Shown: positions 44,599 through 53,452, counted from the stretch's first letter. The stretch is DNA of 64,000 bases from GCA-2705995 sp048267965 (GCA_048267965.1 JBLWWK010000001.1:124001-188000), one strand, 5' to 3'. A program made the numbers and translations. Notes: generated by a model not told the origin, from the sequence alone.

Positions 44599-45474
44599 AT
44601 GTCGTCAAGCCCCGAAAAAGCGGAAAAAAGAAGATTAAATAGTAGCTATTTCTCGGTAGTTGTGAGTATCACATTGGTGTTGCTTATGCTGGGTTTCTTG
44701 GGTTCTATTCTTTTAAAAGCCCAAGAATTAAGCGATTATGTAAAAGAAAACATCGGTTTCTCTATCTACTTAAACGATGAAGTAAAAGAGGTAGAGATTA
44801 AACGTTTGCAGAAATCGCTCGATGCTGCCAAGTATGTAAAAACAAGTCGGTTTGTAGACAAAGAATCTGCTGCCGAACAATTACAAAAAGATTTAGGAGA
44901 AGATTTTGTAGACTTTTTAGGGCACAACCCGCTGTTGGCTTCTATCGATGTATACCTAAATGCAGAATACGCTCACCCCGATAGTATCGCTTGGATTGAA
45001 AAAGATTTGCTTCAGAATCCGAAAGTAAAAGAAGTGTATTACCAAAAAGACCTCATTAGTGCTGTTAACCAAAATGTGCGCAGTATTAGTTTTATTATGT
45101 TGGTGTTTAGCGGTTTGTTATTGGTGATTGCCATAGCGCTGATTAATAACTCGATTCGATTAGCTATTTATTCGAAACGTTTCTTAATCAAGAGCATGCA
45201 GCTGGTAGGAGCCACACAGCAATTTATTCGAAAACCCTTTGTAGTTCAAGGCATATTACGTGGAGTGGTAAGTGCGCTTATTGCGAATAGCTTTATTTTC
45301 TCGGCTTGGTACTTTTTAAATAAAGAATTTCCTCAGGTTTTTGATATTCAAGATGTTAAATTGTTTGGTAGCTTGTTTATTGTGGTCACTGTACTAGGCG
45401 TTTTAATTAGTTGGGTAAGTACCACCTTAGCGGTTAGAAAATACTTGAGAATAAAAACGGAACATTTGTATTAA
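44599..45474 (+). CDS. ftsX: Cell division protein FtsX
   Basis: 291 residues from ATG 44599; an earlier in-frame ATG 39 nt upstream gives 13 extra residues with no family match. Four membrane helices (about 18-40, 165-187, 213-235, 255-278) flank the extracellular domain, which contains FSIYLNDEVKEVEIKRL and SRFVDKESAAEQLQKDLGED. FtsX with FtsE controls septal wall hydrolases; ftsE is not here. It leads the operon ftsX-DUF3098-uppP-truB, typical of Bacteroidota. Confidence 0.92.
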   Translation: MSSSPEKAEKRRLNSSYFSVVVSITLVLLMLGFLGSILLKAQELSDYVKENIGFSIYLNDEVKEVEIKRLQKSLDAAKYVKTSRFVDKESAAEQLQKDLGEDFVDFLGHNPLLASIDVYLNAEYAHPDSIAWIEKDLLQNPKVKEVYYQKDLISAVNQNVRSISFIMLVFSGLLLVIAIALINNSIRLAIYSKRFLIKSMQLVGATQQFIRKPFVVQGILRGVVSALIANSFIFSAWYFLNKEFPQVFDIQDVKLFGSLFIVVTVLGVLISWVSTTLAVRKYLRIKTEHLY

Positions 45475-45479
45475 AAAAT

Positions 45480-45743
45480 ATGGCATTACTCGATAAAACA
45501 GGAAACAGCAACTCTGCTGATGGCTTAGCTTTTACTAAACAAAACTATCTGCTTTTAGCAGGTTCTGCGGTGTTGGTATTAATCGGTTTCATATTAATGT
45601 CTGGTGGTGGTTCAGAAGATCCAGATGTTTTCTCTGATGCCATTTTCGACTTTCAGCGCCTTACCTTGGCTCCTACCATGGTAATTGTAGGGTATAGTGT
45701 AGGCATTTACGCCATTATGAAGAAACCGAAACAAGCGAAATAA
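45480..45743 (+). CDS. DUF3098 membrane protein
   Basis: 87 residues with two membrane helices (YLLLAGSAVLVLIGFILMSG and MVIVGYSVGIYAIM). The loop GGSEDPDVFSDAIFDFQRL is the family mark. The function is unknown; it is nearly always between ftsX and uppP, as here. Its stop overlaps the uppP start by one base. Confidence 0.85.
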   Translation: MALLDKTGNSNSADGLAFTKQNYLLLAGSAVLVLIGFILMSGGGSEDPDVFSDAIFDFQRLTLAPTMVIVGYSVGIYAIMKKPKQAK

Positions 45744-46543
45744 TGTCTTGGATAGAAGCATTAATTTTAGGCATAATTCAGGGGTTAACCGAATTTTTGC
45801 CCGTAAGTAGCAGTGGCCATTTAGAACTGGCAAAGGTGATTTTAGGAGACAATAGCGTGCCCAAAGAGAGCATGCTTTTCACTGTTTTGTTACACGCAGC
45901 TACAGCCCTAAGTACCATTGTTGTATTTAGAAAAGACATTGCAGAAATTCTAAAAGGTTTGTTTCAATTTAAATGGAACGAAGAGTTTCAATTCTCGTTA
46001 AAAATTATTGTTTCCATGATTCCGGCAGCCGTCATTGGCGTGCTGTTTAACGATGCAATCGAAGTGCTGTTCGAAAGGCAAGTTTTGCTCGTAGGCGCTA
46101 TGTTAGGCATCACTGGTTTACTCCTTTTCTTAGCCGATAAAGCCAAGCAAACCAACAAGCAAGTAACTTTTACCTCTGCTTTAATAATTGGTGTTTCGCA
46201 AGCAATCGCCATTCTTCCTGGAATTTCGAGAAGTGGAGCTACCATTTCAACCTCTGTATTGTTAGGAGTTGATAAACACAAAGCAGCGCGCTTCTCTTTC
46301 TTAATGGTGGTGCCGTTAATTTTAGGGAAAATGGCGAAAGATATTTTAGACGGTGCATTAGTGGCAGATCCTGCCTCTTTTGGTCCTATGGCGGTAGGTT
46401 TTGTAAGCGCCTTTTTAACCGGTTTAGTAGCCTGTACTTGGATGATTGCCCTTGTGCGAAAAAGCCAGCTAAAATATTTCGCTATTTATTGCTTTGCCGT
46501 TGGTCTCTTAACCATTGTGTACGCCTTTTTCTGGATGAGTTAA
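45743..46543 (+). CDS. uppP: Undecaprenyl-diphosphatase
   Basis: 266 residues, seven to eight membrane helices. The two family motifs GLTEFLPVSSSGHL and LPGISRSGATIS (catalytic Ser/Arg/Glu region) are complete. It recycles undecaprenyl diphosphate to the monophosphate carrier for peptidoglycan and surface sugars and can give bacitracin resistance. A prenyl synthase that may make this carrier lies 3 kb downstream. Confidence 0.95.
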   Translation: MSWIEALILGIIQGLTEFLPVSSSGHLELAKVILGDNSVPKESMLFTVLLHAATALSTIVVFRKDIAEILKGLFQFKWNEEFQFSLKIIVSMIPAAVIGVLFNDAIEVLFERQVLLVGAMLGITGLLLFLADKAKQTNKQVTFTSALIIGVSQAIAILPGISRSGATISTSVLLGVDKHKAARFSFLMVVPLILGKMAKDILDGALVADPASFGPMAVGFVSAFLTGLVACTWMIALVRKSQLKYFAIYCFAVGLLTIVYAFFWMS

Positions 46544-46546
46544 TAC

Positions 46547-47257
46547 ATGGAAAACACGCAGCAAGACAATCCTTTTGTTCAAGGACAAATAATTACCATC
46601 GATAAACCACTAGAGTGGACCTCTTTTGATGTGGTAAACAAGCTAAAGTGGAAGCTAAAAAAAACACTTAACCTCAAGAAAATTAAGGTAGGTCATGCCG
46701 GTACATTAGACCCCTTAGCTACGGGTTTACTTATTATTTGCACAGGTAAGTTCACCAAAAGAATACCTGAACTACAAGGGCTAGAAAAAGAATATACAGG
46801 CACTATAACGGTAGGAGCCACAACACCTTCGTTCGATCTTGAAACCGAAATTGACGAAACCTATCCTTTAGAACATATTTCGGAAGAAATGATTCAAAAA
46901 ACAGCAGCCGAAATGGTGGGAGAGCAAGAGCAAATTCCACCCATGTTTTCTGCTAAAAAGCTCAACGGAACAAGAGCATATACCCTAGCCAGACAAGGAA
47001 AAACGGTAGAGCTAAAAAAGAATACAATTACCATTTCAGAGTTTGAAGTTACCAAAGTTGAAATGCCTAAAGTGTATTTTAGAATAGTTTGTAGTAAAGG
47101 AACCTACATCCGTTCTATCGCAAGAGATTTTGGAGAAGCCTTACAATCTGGAGGTTATTTGTCTTCTTTAAGAAGAACCAGAATCGGTTCGTACCGAGTA
47201 GAAGAAGCAGAAGACGTGCCCGAAGCCATAGATAGAATAGAAGCAAGCGTTTCTTAA
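46547..47257 (+). CDS. truB: tRNA pseudouridine(55) synthase
   Basis: 236 residues. The catalytic Asp is in KVGHAGTLDPLATGLLIIC; other motifs are IDKPLEWTSFDVVNKL, AKKLNGTRAYTLAR and CSKGTYIRSIARDFGEAL. It forms pseudouridine 55 in the T loop of tRNA. It follows uppP by 3 bp. TVGATT is encoded by the GGTAGGAGCC variant (46810). Confidence 0.95.
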   Translation: MENTQQDNPFVQGQIITIDKPLEWTSFDVVNKLKWKLKKTLNLKKIKVGHAGTLDPLATGLLIICTGKFTKRIPELQGLEKEYTGTITVGATTPSFDLETEIDETYPLEHISEEMIQKTAAEMVGEQEQIPPMFSAKKLNGTRAYTLARQGKTVELKKNTITISEFEVTKVEMPKVYFRIVCSKGTYIRSIARDFGEALQSGGYLSSLRRTRIGSYRVEEAEDVPEAIDRIEASVS

Positions 47258-47291
47258 TAAAAACGATGTTAATATAGTCAGATAGATTATA

Positions 47292-47299
47292 TATTTTTG
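47292..47299 (+). promoter_or_regulatory. -7 element of queA
   Basis: TATTTTTG fits TAnnTTTG. The leader to ATG 47398 would be about 92 nt and includes no obvious stem. No TTG at proper spacing. Confidence 0.4.
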
Positions 47300-47397
47300 C
47301 AGCCCTTTAATTGTGCGAAAAACAGGCGAGCAGCTTTTCTGTAAACTATTGGTTAACAAAAAGAACCGCTTGTTGATCACCAACAAAATAGAACTAA

Positions 47398-48447
47398 ATG
47401 AAATTATCTCAATTTAAAATTGACATCCCGGAAGAGTTAATTGCGCAACATCCTGCGGCAGATAGAGACGAAAGTAGATTGATGGTAGTACACCGAGATA
47501 GCGGGAAAATTGAGCATAAAATGTTTAAAGACATCATCGATTACTTTGATGAAGGTGATGTGATGATACAAAACGATACTCGCGTTTTTCCAGCGCGTTT
47601 ATACGGTAATAAAGAAAAAACAGGAGCTAAAATCGAAGTTTTCTTATTGAGAGAACTTAACCGCGAAAGCAGATTGTGGGATGTTTTGGTAGATCCTGCT
47701 AGAAAAATTAGAATTGGAAATAAACTGTATTTCGGTGAAGACGATGCGCTAGTAGCAGAGGTAATTGATAATACAACATCGAGAGGTAGAACACTCCGTT
47801 TCTTATTTGATGGGCCGTACGAAGATTTCAAGAAAACAGTTTACGAATTGGGCGAAACTCCACTTCCTAAATACATCGACAGACCGGTAGAACCAGAAGA
47901 TGAAGATCGTTTTCAAACCATTTTTGCCGACAAAGAAGGGGCAGTAGCGGCTCCTACAGCTGGTTTGCATTACTCTAAAAACTTGATGAAACGCCTTGAA
48001 ATTAAAGGTGTTGAATTTCCGAAATTAACATTACACGTTGGTTTAGGTACTTTTCGTCCGGTTGAGGTAGAAGACCTTACCAAGCACAAAATGGATTCTG
48101 AAGAAATGATGATTCCAGAAGAATGTGTAGACATGGTAAACAAAGCAAAACGCAACAAAAAGCGTGTTTGTGCAGTAGGAACCACTGTAATGCGCGGAGT
48201 AGAAACTTCAGTTTCAACAGATGGTTATTTGAAGCCATTTGAAGGTTGGACTAACAAATTTATTTTCCCTCCTTACGAGTTTAGCATTGCAGATTCTATG
48301 GTTACTAACTTTCACGAATCAGAATCTACCTTGTTAATGATGGTTTGTGCATTTGGTGGTTACGACTTAGTAATGGAAGCCTACAACGAAGCCATTAAAG
48401 AGAAATACAGATTCTACTCTTACGGAGACGCAATGTTAATCTTGTAA
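47398..48447 (+). CDS. queA: S-adenosylmethionine:tRNA ribosyltransferase-isomerase
   Basis: 349 residues. Family motifs are IAQHPAADRDESRLMV, IQNDTRVFPARLYG, APTAGLHYSKNLMKRLE, LHVGLGTFRPVEVEDLTKHK and TNFHESESTLLMMVCAF. It transfers the ribosyl part of SAM to preQ1 tRNA to make epoxyqueuosine. VGT at 48175 uses the recurrent word. Confidence 0.96.
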   Translation: MKLSQFKIDIPEELIAQHPAADRDESRLMVVHRDSGKIEHKMFKDIIDYFDEGDVMIQNDTRVFPARLYGNKEKTGAKIEVFLLRELNRESRLWDVLVDPARKIRIGNKLYFGEDDALVAEVIDNTTSRGRTLRFLFDGPYEDFKKTVYELGETPLPKYIDRPVEPEDEDRFQTIFADKEGAVAAPTAGLHYSKNLMKRLEIKGVEFPKLTLHVGLGTFRPVEVEDLTKHKMDSEEMMIPEECVDMVNKAKRNKKRVCAVGTTVMRGVETSVSTDGYLKPFEGWTNKFIFPPYEFSIADSMVTNFHESESTLLMMVCAFGGYDLVMEAYNEAIKEKYRFYSYGDAMLIL

Positions 48448-48472
48448 GCAGTAACCGAAATTCGATATATTG

Positions 48473-48500
48473 AAAAGCAGGAGATTCTCCTGCTTTTTTT
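48473..48500 (+). terminator. Terminator of queA
   Basis: AAAAGCAGGAGA and TCTCCTGCTTTT form a near-perfect stem followed by a T-run. Confidence 0.85.
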
Positions 48501-48525
48501 GTCTTAAAGCAAATTGTTTATCATC

Positions 48526-49587
48526 ATGACCAACACAACCAAAAAGCAAAACATTAGAAGCCTTGATCTAAACGAGCTTAAAACCTGGTTTGTAGAGCAA
48601 GGTGAAAAAACATTTAGAGCCAAGCAGGTTTACGAATGGCTTTGGCAAAAATCTGCTAGTGATTTTGATGAGATGACTAACTTATCTAAATCTACTCGAG
48701 AATTGCTTAAAGAGCATTTTTTGTTAGAAACCGTTCAGGTAGACGACAAGCAAATTAGTGAAGACCGAACCATAAAAAGTGCATTTCGTTTGCCAGATGG
48801 CAATATTGTAGAAGGGGTTTTAATCCCTACCGATAATAGAATGACGGCCTGCATCTCTTCTCAAGTAGGCTGTAGTTTATCGTGTAAATTTTGCGCCACT
48901 GGAAGATTGAAAAGAATGCGCAACCTCGATGCCGCAGAAATTTACGATCAAGTGGTGGCCATTAAAAACCAAAGCGAAAGCCACTATAACATTCCGTTGA
49001 GCAACATCGTTTACATGGGAATGGGCGAACCTTTGTTGAACTACAAAGGTCTAATTGGTTCGGTAGAAAAAATCACTTCACCCGAAGGTTTGGGCATGTC
49101 GCCTAAAAGAATTACCGTTTCAACTGCTGGTATTGCTCGTCAAATTAAGCGATTGGCAGACGATAAAGTGAGATTTAATCTTGCGCTTTCTTTGCATGCT
49201 GCCAATGACACCAAACGCAGCGAAATAATGCCCATTAACGATAGTAATACATTAGCAGCATTAGAAGAGGCACTACTGTATTTTTATCACAACACGAAAA
49301 ATTCAATAACTTTCGAATACATCATTTTCAAAGATTTTAATGATAGTTTAGAAGATGCTATAGAGCTAGTTATGTTTTGTAAACGCGTTCCTGCAAAGGT
49401 GAATATTATAGAATATAACCCGATTGACGATGGCGAATTTGAACGTGCAGATTCAAAGAAAGTAGATCAATTTGCGCAATTTTTAGAGCAAAATAGAGTG
49501 AGCGTAACCATCCGCAGAAGTCGCGGAAAAGACATCGATGCAGCTTGCGGCCAGTTAGCGAATAAGAATAAAGCAGCAACAAAATAA
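48526..49587 (+). CDS. rlmN: Dual-specificity RNA methyltransferase RlmN
   Basis: 353 residues from ATG 48526; a TTG 12 nt earlier is possible. The radical SAM Cys triad is CSLSCKFCATGRLKRMRNL; MGMGEPLLNY binds SAM and SAIACxxCGQ-type end is seen as DIDAACGQLANK with the resting-state Cys. It methylates C2 of A2503 in 23S rRNA and A37 in some tRNAs. Confidence 0.95.
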   Translation: MTNTTKKQNIRSLDLNELKTWFVEQGEKTFRAKQVYEWLWQKSASDFDEMTNLSKSTRELLKEHFLLETVQVDDKQISEDRTIKSAFRLPDGNIVEGVLIPTDNRMTACISSQVGCSLSCKFCATGRLKRMRNLDAAEIYDQVVAIKNQSESHYNIPLSNIVYMGMGEPLLNYKGLIGSVEKITSPEGLGMSPKRITVSTAGIARQIKRLADDKVRFNLALSLHAANDTKRSEIMPINDSNTLAALEEALLYFYHNTKNSITFEYIIFKDFNDSLEDAIELVMFCKRVPAKVNIIEYNPIDDGEFERADSKKVDQFAQFLEQNRVSVTIRRSRGKDIDAACGQLANKNKAATK

Positions 49588-49628
49588 AACACCGAGCCCT
49601 TTTCGCTGTTTTCTAAGGGTGATATCAA

Positions 49629-49636
49629 TATATTTG
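49629..49636 (+). promoter_or_regulatory. -7 element of the second prenyl synthase
   Basis: TATATTTG fits TAnnTTTG, ending 10 nt before ATG 49647, a very short leader. A possible CCCTT/AAGGG hairpin lies just upstream and may end rlmN transcription. Confidence 0.4.
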
Positions 49637-49646
49637 TCGCCCGTAG

Positions 49647-50621
49647 ATGTCTACAATCAAGAAAATAAAAGCCCCCATAGAGCACGAGATGGTCGATTTC
49701 GAAAAACGTTTTCGATCGTCAATGAAAACCACTGTGCCTTTGCTCGATAAAATCACGCATTTTATTGTAAAGCGAAAAGGAAAACAAGTGCGCCCAATGT
49801 TCGTGTTTCTTTCGGCAAAAATGGTAGGAACCATAAACGACTCTACCTATAATGCCGCTTCGTTAATTGAGTTGTTGCACACAGCTACACTTGTTCACGA
49901 TGATGTGGTAGACGATGCGTACGAACGCAGAGGTTTCTTCTCTTTAAATGCTTTATGGAAAAATAAAATTGCCGTTTTGGTTGGCGATTTCTTGCTTTCA
50001 AGAGGTTTGCTGCTGGCTGTAGATAACGAAGAGTTTAAACTGTTGCAGCTCGTGTCTACCGCTGTGCGCGAAATGAGTGAAGGAGAACTGCTTCAGATTG
50101 AAAAAACTCGAAAACTAAATATTGACGAAGAAATTTATTTCGAAATTATTCGTCAGAAAACAGCCACGCTTATTGCTGCTTGTTGTGCAACAGGGGTTTC
50201 TTCCGTAACTAAAGACGAAGAGCTGATTAATAAAGCCCACCAGTTTGGCGAGAAAACAGGAATTGCCTTTCAAATAAAAGATGACCTTTTCGATTACGGT
50301 GAAGGAGAAAATATAGGCAAACCTACCGGAATAGATATTAAAGAAAAGAAAACCACTTTGCCGCTAATTTACGCGTTAAATCAAGCTTCAACAAAAGAAA
50401 GAAAACGGGTAATCAACTTGGTGAAAAACCACAAAGAAGATCCTAAGAAAATTCAAGAAGTTGTTGATTTTGTTTTAGCAAGTGGCGGTCTTGATTATGC
50501 GCGCGAAGTGATGCTTAAATACAAAGACGAGGCTTTAGCGTTGTTGCATTCTTTTCCCGAAAGTGAATCGAGAGATGCGCTAGAAAGTTTGGTAACCTTT
50601 ACCGTTAACCGAAAGAAGTAA
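49647..50621 (+). CDS. Long-chain polyprenyl diphosphate synthase (IspB-type)
   Basis: 324 residues. KGKQVRPMFVFLSAKMVG, LHTATLVHDDVVDDAYERRG (first DDxxD) and IAFQIKDDLFDYGEGENIGK (second) are complete. Small residues before the first motif (LIELLHTATL) point to a long-chain product such as the quinone side chain. It is distinct from the synthase at 34976. MVGTIND is encoded with GGTAGGAACC (49823). Confidence 0.88.
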   Translation: MSTIKKIKAPIEHEMVDFEKRFRSSMKTTVPLLDKITHFIVKRKGKQVRPMFVFLSAKMVGTINDSTYNAASLIELLHTATLVHDDVVDDAYERRGFFSLNALWKNKIAVLVGDFLLSRGLLLAVDNEEFKLLQLVSTAVREMSEGELLQIEKTRKLNIDEEIYFEIIRQKTATLIAACCATGVSSVTKDEELINKAHQFGEKTGIAFQIKDDLFDYGEGENIGKPTGIDIKEKKTTLPLIYALNQASTKERKRVINLVKNHKEDPKKIQEVVDFVLASGGLDYAREVMLKYKDEALALLHSFPESESRDALESLVTFTVNRKK

Positions 50622-50675
50622 TTTTCATCAACATTCTTGGTTTTACCGTTGTTTTATTAAAAAAAAGGCAACGAA

Positions 50676-50807
50676 ATGGTACAGATAATATTGGTAATGG
50701 CACTAGCTGTTTTGGCCACGTTTATTGCAAAACTCGTATTCGAAATTCGGCTTTCACTTTGGAGATTGAAGTCGAAAACCGAAAGAGAATTAGGTCAATC
50801 AAAATAA
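50676..50807 (+). CDS. Small single-pass membrane protein (43 residues)
   Basis: ATG 50676 to TAA 50807. A hydrophobic N-terminus (MVQIILVMALAVLATFIAKL) is followed by a basic tail (RLSLWRLKSKTERELGQ). It lies 54 bp after the prenyl synthase and immediately before a strong terminator, so it is probably the last gene of that transcript. I know no family. Confidence 0.5.
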   Translation: MVQIILVMALAVLATFIAKLVFEIRLSLWRLKSKTERELGQSK

Positions 50808-50828
50808 TTTTGAATGGTATCAGTAATT

Positions 50829-50857
50829 AAAAAGCCCCGCATTAGGGGCTTTTTTTA
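50829..50857 (+). terminator. Terminator after the small membrane protein gene
   Basis: AAAAAGCCCC pairs with GGGGCTTTTT around a 6-nt loop, then a T-run. The arms are the same as in the terminator at 52127. Confidence 0.88.
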
Positions 50858-51186
50858 TTTTGATGAAGCCATTAGATTATTCTCGTAAAGTCAATTTCAT
50901 TGAACTCATATAAGTCATAAACTAAAAAAAAACATGATCTAATATTGAAAATTAATCCTGGCTTAATACCCATTTTCTTGACTTGAACTGAAATAATCAG
51001 TTTCTTTAAGTCTTATGTAAAACCCATTAATCACTATTTGAATATATTCTAGCTTCTTTTTCTGACTCTAAAGCCTTAAGTCTTTTCTATCTGTTGGGCA
51101 AAACCTTACTCAATCGTAAACCCTTAAAACGATAAATATGAAGAATTCCACAATTTACTTGCGACAGCCAACCACAGTCAACTTTC
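50858..51186. other. AT-rich spacer with remnants of the next gene's 5' end
   Basis: No intact gene. ATG 51138 opens a 22-codon frame (MKNSTIYLRQPTTVNFH) that stops at 51204. The frame of the following T9SS gene is open back to 51142 without a start codon (RIPQFTCDSQPQSTF). This looks like a damaged gene start. Confidence 0.35.
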
Positions 51187-51639
51187 ATGGCAGGGGTCTA
51201 TTCTAAAGAGCGGCCAATGCTAATAACTAGCACAGGAGATGCATTGATGCAGTATAACTTTGCATTGGGCGGTGTGTTTCAAGATGTAGGTGCAGTAGTG
51301 CACGGAAATTTGCAAGATCAGGATGTCAATGCTCAATCCTGTTCAAATTTTGAAGGCTACAGCTCTAAAATGGAGCCTACTTCTTCAGAAGAGATAAAGT
51401 TAGATTCTAAAGACTTAAAGATTTTCCCAAACCCAAGTTTAGGTGTTGTAAATATTCAAAGCAATGAAGATTTATATAGTGTTGAATTATTCACCCTAAG
51501 TGGAGAGTTGATATTAAAAAATAAGCCGAATTCAGTGCGCAATTATACCTTAGATTTATCTCGCTATGCTCAAGGGGTTTATTTCTTAAAAGTCTATTCT
51601 AATCAAACAGTATCTACACATAAAATTCAAAAACTATGA
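51187..51639 (+). CDS. Truncated T9SS cargo, C-terminal fragment
   Basis: 150 residues without signal peptide. The C-terminal 75 residues are a type A sorting domain (LKIFPNPSLGVVNIQSNED, then LFTLSGELIL, then YAQGVYFLKVYS). A sorting domain without an N-terminal export signal cannot work, so this is probably the 3' remnant of a longer gene; the open frame continues upstream of the ATG. Its end overlaps the next lipoprotein start by 4 bp. Confidence 0.55.
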   Translation: MAGVYSKERPMLITSTGDALMQYNFALGGVFQDVGAVVHGNLQDQDVNAQSCSNFEGYSSKMEPTSSEEIKLDSKDLKIFPNPSLGVVNIQSNEDLYSVELFTLSGELILKNKPNSVRNYTLDLSRYAQGVYFLKVYSNQTVSTHKIQKL

Positions 51640-52094
51640 AACCTATTATCACAGCACTCATACTCGTATTTACCATTATAGGTTGCAAAGAGAAAGAAAA
51701 AGGGGAGACCTTTAGAATTAGCGGTTATGTAAAGCCAGATCTTAGATACCCTGACTCGGTTTTGGCCAACCAAGAAATGAAAATTTCAGTCCGATATAGT
51801 CTTTTAAGTATGCGAGAAGGTAGAACTGAATGGAGTCAATTTACCACAGACAGTAATGGCTATTTTACGTTTTCTTACAAAAACAAAGATTATTACGAAG
51901 AAAAACCAGAACATCTTAGACCAGAAGTAGAATATCTAACATTGTGGTCGATACCACACCCTGATACCATAGGGCCTAATGATATTGGGATAAGGGAATT
52001 TCAGAGTCTACCTCCGCAGTGTAATTTTAAAGATGTAGATATTTTCCCTCGTGATACGGGAGCTACTTTGTTGTGGCAGCATTGTGTAGATTGA
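51636..52094 (+). CDS. Small lipoprotein of unknown function
   Basis: 152 residues. MKPIITALILVFTIIGC carries the lipobox Cys at 17. The body is beta-rich with a transthyretin-like look (FRISGYVKPDLRYPDSVLA, then TTDSNGYFTFSYKNKDY) but no certain domain. It overlaps the T9SS fragment (ATGA). Confidence 0.55.
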   Translation: MKPIITALILVFTIIGCKEKEKGETFRISGYVKPDLRYPDSVLANQEMKISVRYSLLSMREGRTEWSQFTTDSNGYFTFSYKNKDYYEEKPEHLRPEVEYLTLWSIPHPDTIGPNDIGIREFQSLPPQCNFKDVDIFPRDTGATLLWQHCVD

Positions 52095-52126
52095 GAAAAT
52101 GCCAAAAGTGTAGTTTTCAGAAAATT

Positions 52127-52158
52127 AAAAAGCCCCTTTCTTAGGGGCTTTTTAGTGT
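52127..52158. terminator. Bidirectional terminator between convergent genes
   Basis: AAAAAGCCCC (52127-52136) pairs with GGGGCTTTTT (52144-52153). A-run and T-run on the two sides let it serve the lipoprotein gene (+) and the acyl-CoA dehydrogenase gene (-). Confidence 0.85.
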
Positions 52159-52181
52159 TTTACAAAATGCCTGTTAATGAT

Positions 52182-53357
52182 TTAAACAAAGGCATTTTCA
52201 CCAGTAATATCTAAACCAGTAATTAACAAGTGAACATCATGGGTTCCTTCATAAGTAACTACAGATTCTAAGTTAGCCATGTGGCGCATAATGGGGTATT
52301 CACTAGTGATTCCCATACCGCCATGAATTTGTCTAGCTTCACGCGCTACTTTCATCGCCATGTCAACGTTGTTTCTTTTGGCCATCGAGATTTGAGCAGA
52401 AGTTGCTCTTCCTTCGTTTCTCAATTCACCCAAACGGTAAGTTAACAATTGTGCTTTAGTAATTTCAGTGATCATTTCAGCTAGTTTCTTTTGCTGTAAC
52501 TGAAAACCAGCGATGGGTTTACCAAATTGAGTACGTTCTTTTGCATAACGCAAAGCAGAATCGTAGCAATCCATTGCAGCGCCAATAGCTCCCCAAGCAA
52601 TTCCGTAACGAGCAGAATCCAAACATTTTAATGGAGCACCTAATCCGCTTTTACCTGGTAGTAGGTTTTCTTTAGGAACCTTCACATTGTCAAACAATAA
52701 TTCTCCTGTAGAACTAGCACGCAAAGAGTGCTTGCCTTTCATTTCAGGAGTAGAGAAACCTTCCATTCCACGTTCAACAATTAAACCGTGAATTCTGCCT
52801 TCTTCGTTTTTCGCCCAAACCACAGCTATATCAGCAAATGGAGCGTTCGAAATCCACATTTTAGCACCGTTTAATACGTAATAATCGCCTTCTTCTTTGT
52901 AGTTAGAAAGCATGCCACCTGGGTTAGAACCATGATCAGGCTCAGTTAAACCAAAGCAACCAATCATTTCGCCACTGGCTAATTTGGGTAAGTATTTCTT
53001 TTTCTGTTCTTCAGAACCAAATGCATAAATAGGGTACATTACCAAAGAAGATTGAACAGAAGAAGTTGAACGAACGCCACTATCTACGCGCTCTAATTCT
53101 TGCATTAAAAGTCCGTAGCTAATTTGATCTAAGCCTGCTCCACCATATTCTTCTGGAATATAAGGTCCGAAACAACCGTGGTCTGCTAAACCTTGAACAA
53201 TCTGATGAGGGAACTCAGCTTTTTCGTAATATTCTTCAATAATGGGAGACACCTCCTTTTTTAACCATGCACGAGCCGACTCTCTAATTAATTTGTGCTC
53301 TTCAGAGAGTAATTCATCCATTAAGTAGTAATCGTGCGCTTCAAATTTATCTGCCAT
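52182..53357 (-). CDS. Acyl-CoA dehydrogenase, glutaryl-CoA dehydrogenase-like
   Basis: 391 residues from ATG 53357; 21 codons upstream in frame lie before the promoter. FAD and substrate residues fit the family: CFGLTEPDHGSNPGGM, WISNAPFADIAVVWAKN, LLPGKSGLGAPLKCLDSARY and RTQFGKPIAGFQLQQKKLAE. The C-terminus MRHMANLESVVTYEGTHDVH carries the catalytic Glu as in glutaryl-CoA dehydrogenase, which oxidises and decarboxylates glutaryl-CoA to crotonyl-CoA in lysine and tryptophan breakdown. Confidence 0.88.
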   Translation of the reverse strand: MADKFEAHDYYLMDELLSEEHKLIRESARAWLKKEVSPIIEEYYEKAEFPHQIVQGLADHGCFGPYIPEEYGGAGLDQISYGLLMQELERVDSGVRSTSSVQSSLVMYPIYAFGSEEQKKKYLPKLASGEMIGCFGLTEPDHGSNPGGMLSNYKEEGDYYVLNGAKMWISNAPFADIAVVWAKNEEGRIHGLIVERGMEGFSTPEMKGKHSLRASSTGELLFDNVKVPKENLLPGKSGLGAPLKCLDSARYGIAWGAIGAAMDCYDSALRYAKERTQFGKPIAGFQLQQKKLAEMITEITKAQLLTYRLGELRNEGRATSAQISMAKRNNVDMAMKVAREARQIHGGMGITSEYPIMRHMANLESVVTYEGTHDVHLLITGLDITGENAFV

Positions 53358-53378
53358 GTTTTGATTTTTTTGAGGTTC

Positions 53379-53386
53379 CAAAGGTA
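53379..53386 (-). promoter_or_regulatory. -7 element of the acyl-CoA dehydrogenase gene
   Basis: Minus-strand TACCTTTG fits the consensus, 21 nt before the ATG. The nearest TTG upstream is 28 bp away. Confidence 0.45.
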
Positions 53387-53439
53387 TTGAAAATAGGGTC
53401 TTTCTACACCCTAACAACAATAGAAAAGGTCTGTTTAAT

Positions 53440-53447
53440 TATTTTTG
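53440..53447 (+). promoter_or_regulatory. -7 element of the DUF4271-hemD transcript
   Basis: TATTTTTG ends 5 nt before the ATG at 53453. Transcription starting about 6 nt downstream would give a leaderless message. Confidence 0.45.
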
Positions 53448-53452
53448 CGCCA

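Noticed and set aside
22593..47360. Shared TATTGGTTAACAA in the rplM and queA leaders
   Set aside because: Many 13-mer pairs are expected by chance in 64 kb, and the surroundings differ.
34976..50621. Two prenyl synthases as a recent duplication
   Set aside because: The two proteins differ throughout, including around both Asp-rich motifs, so they are old paralogues with separate roles.
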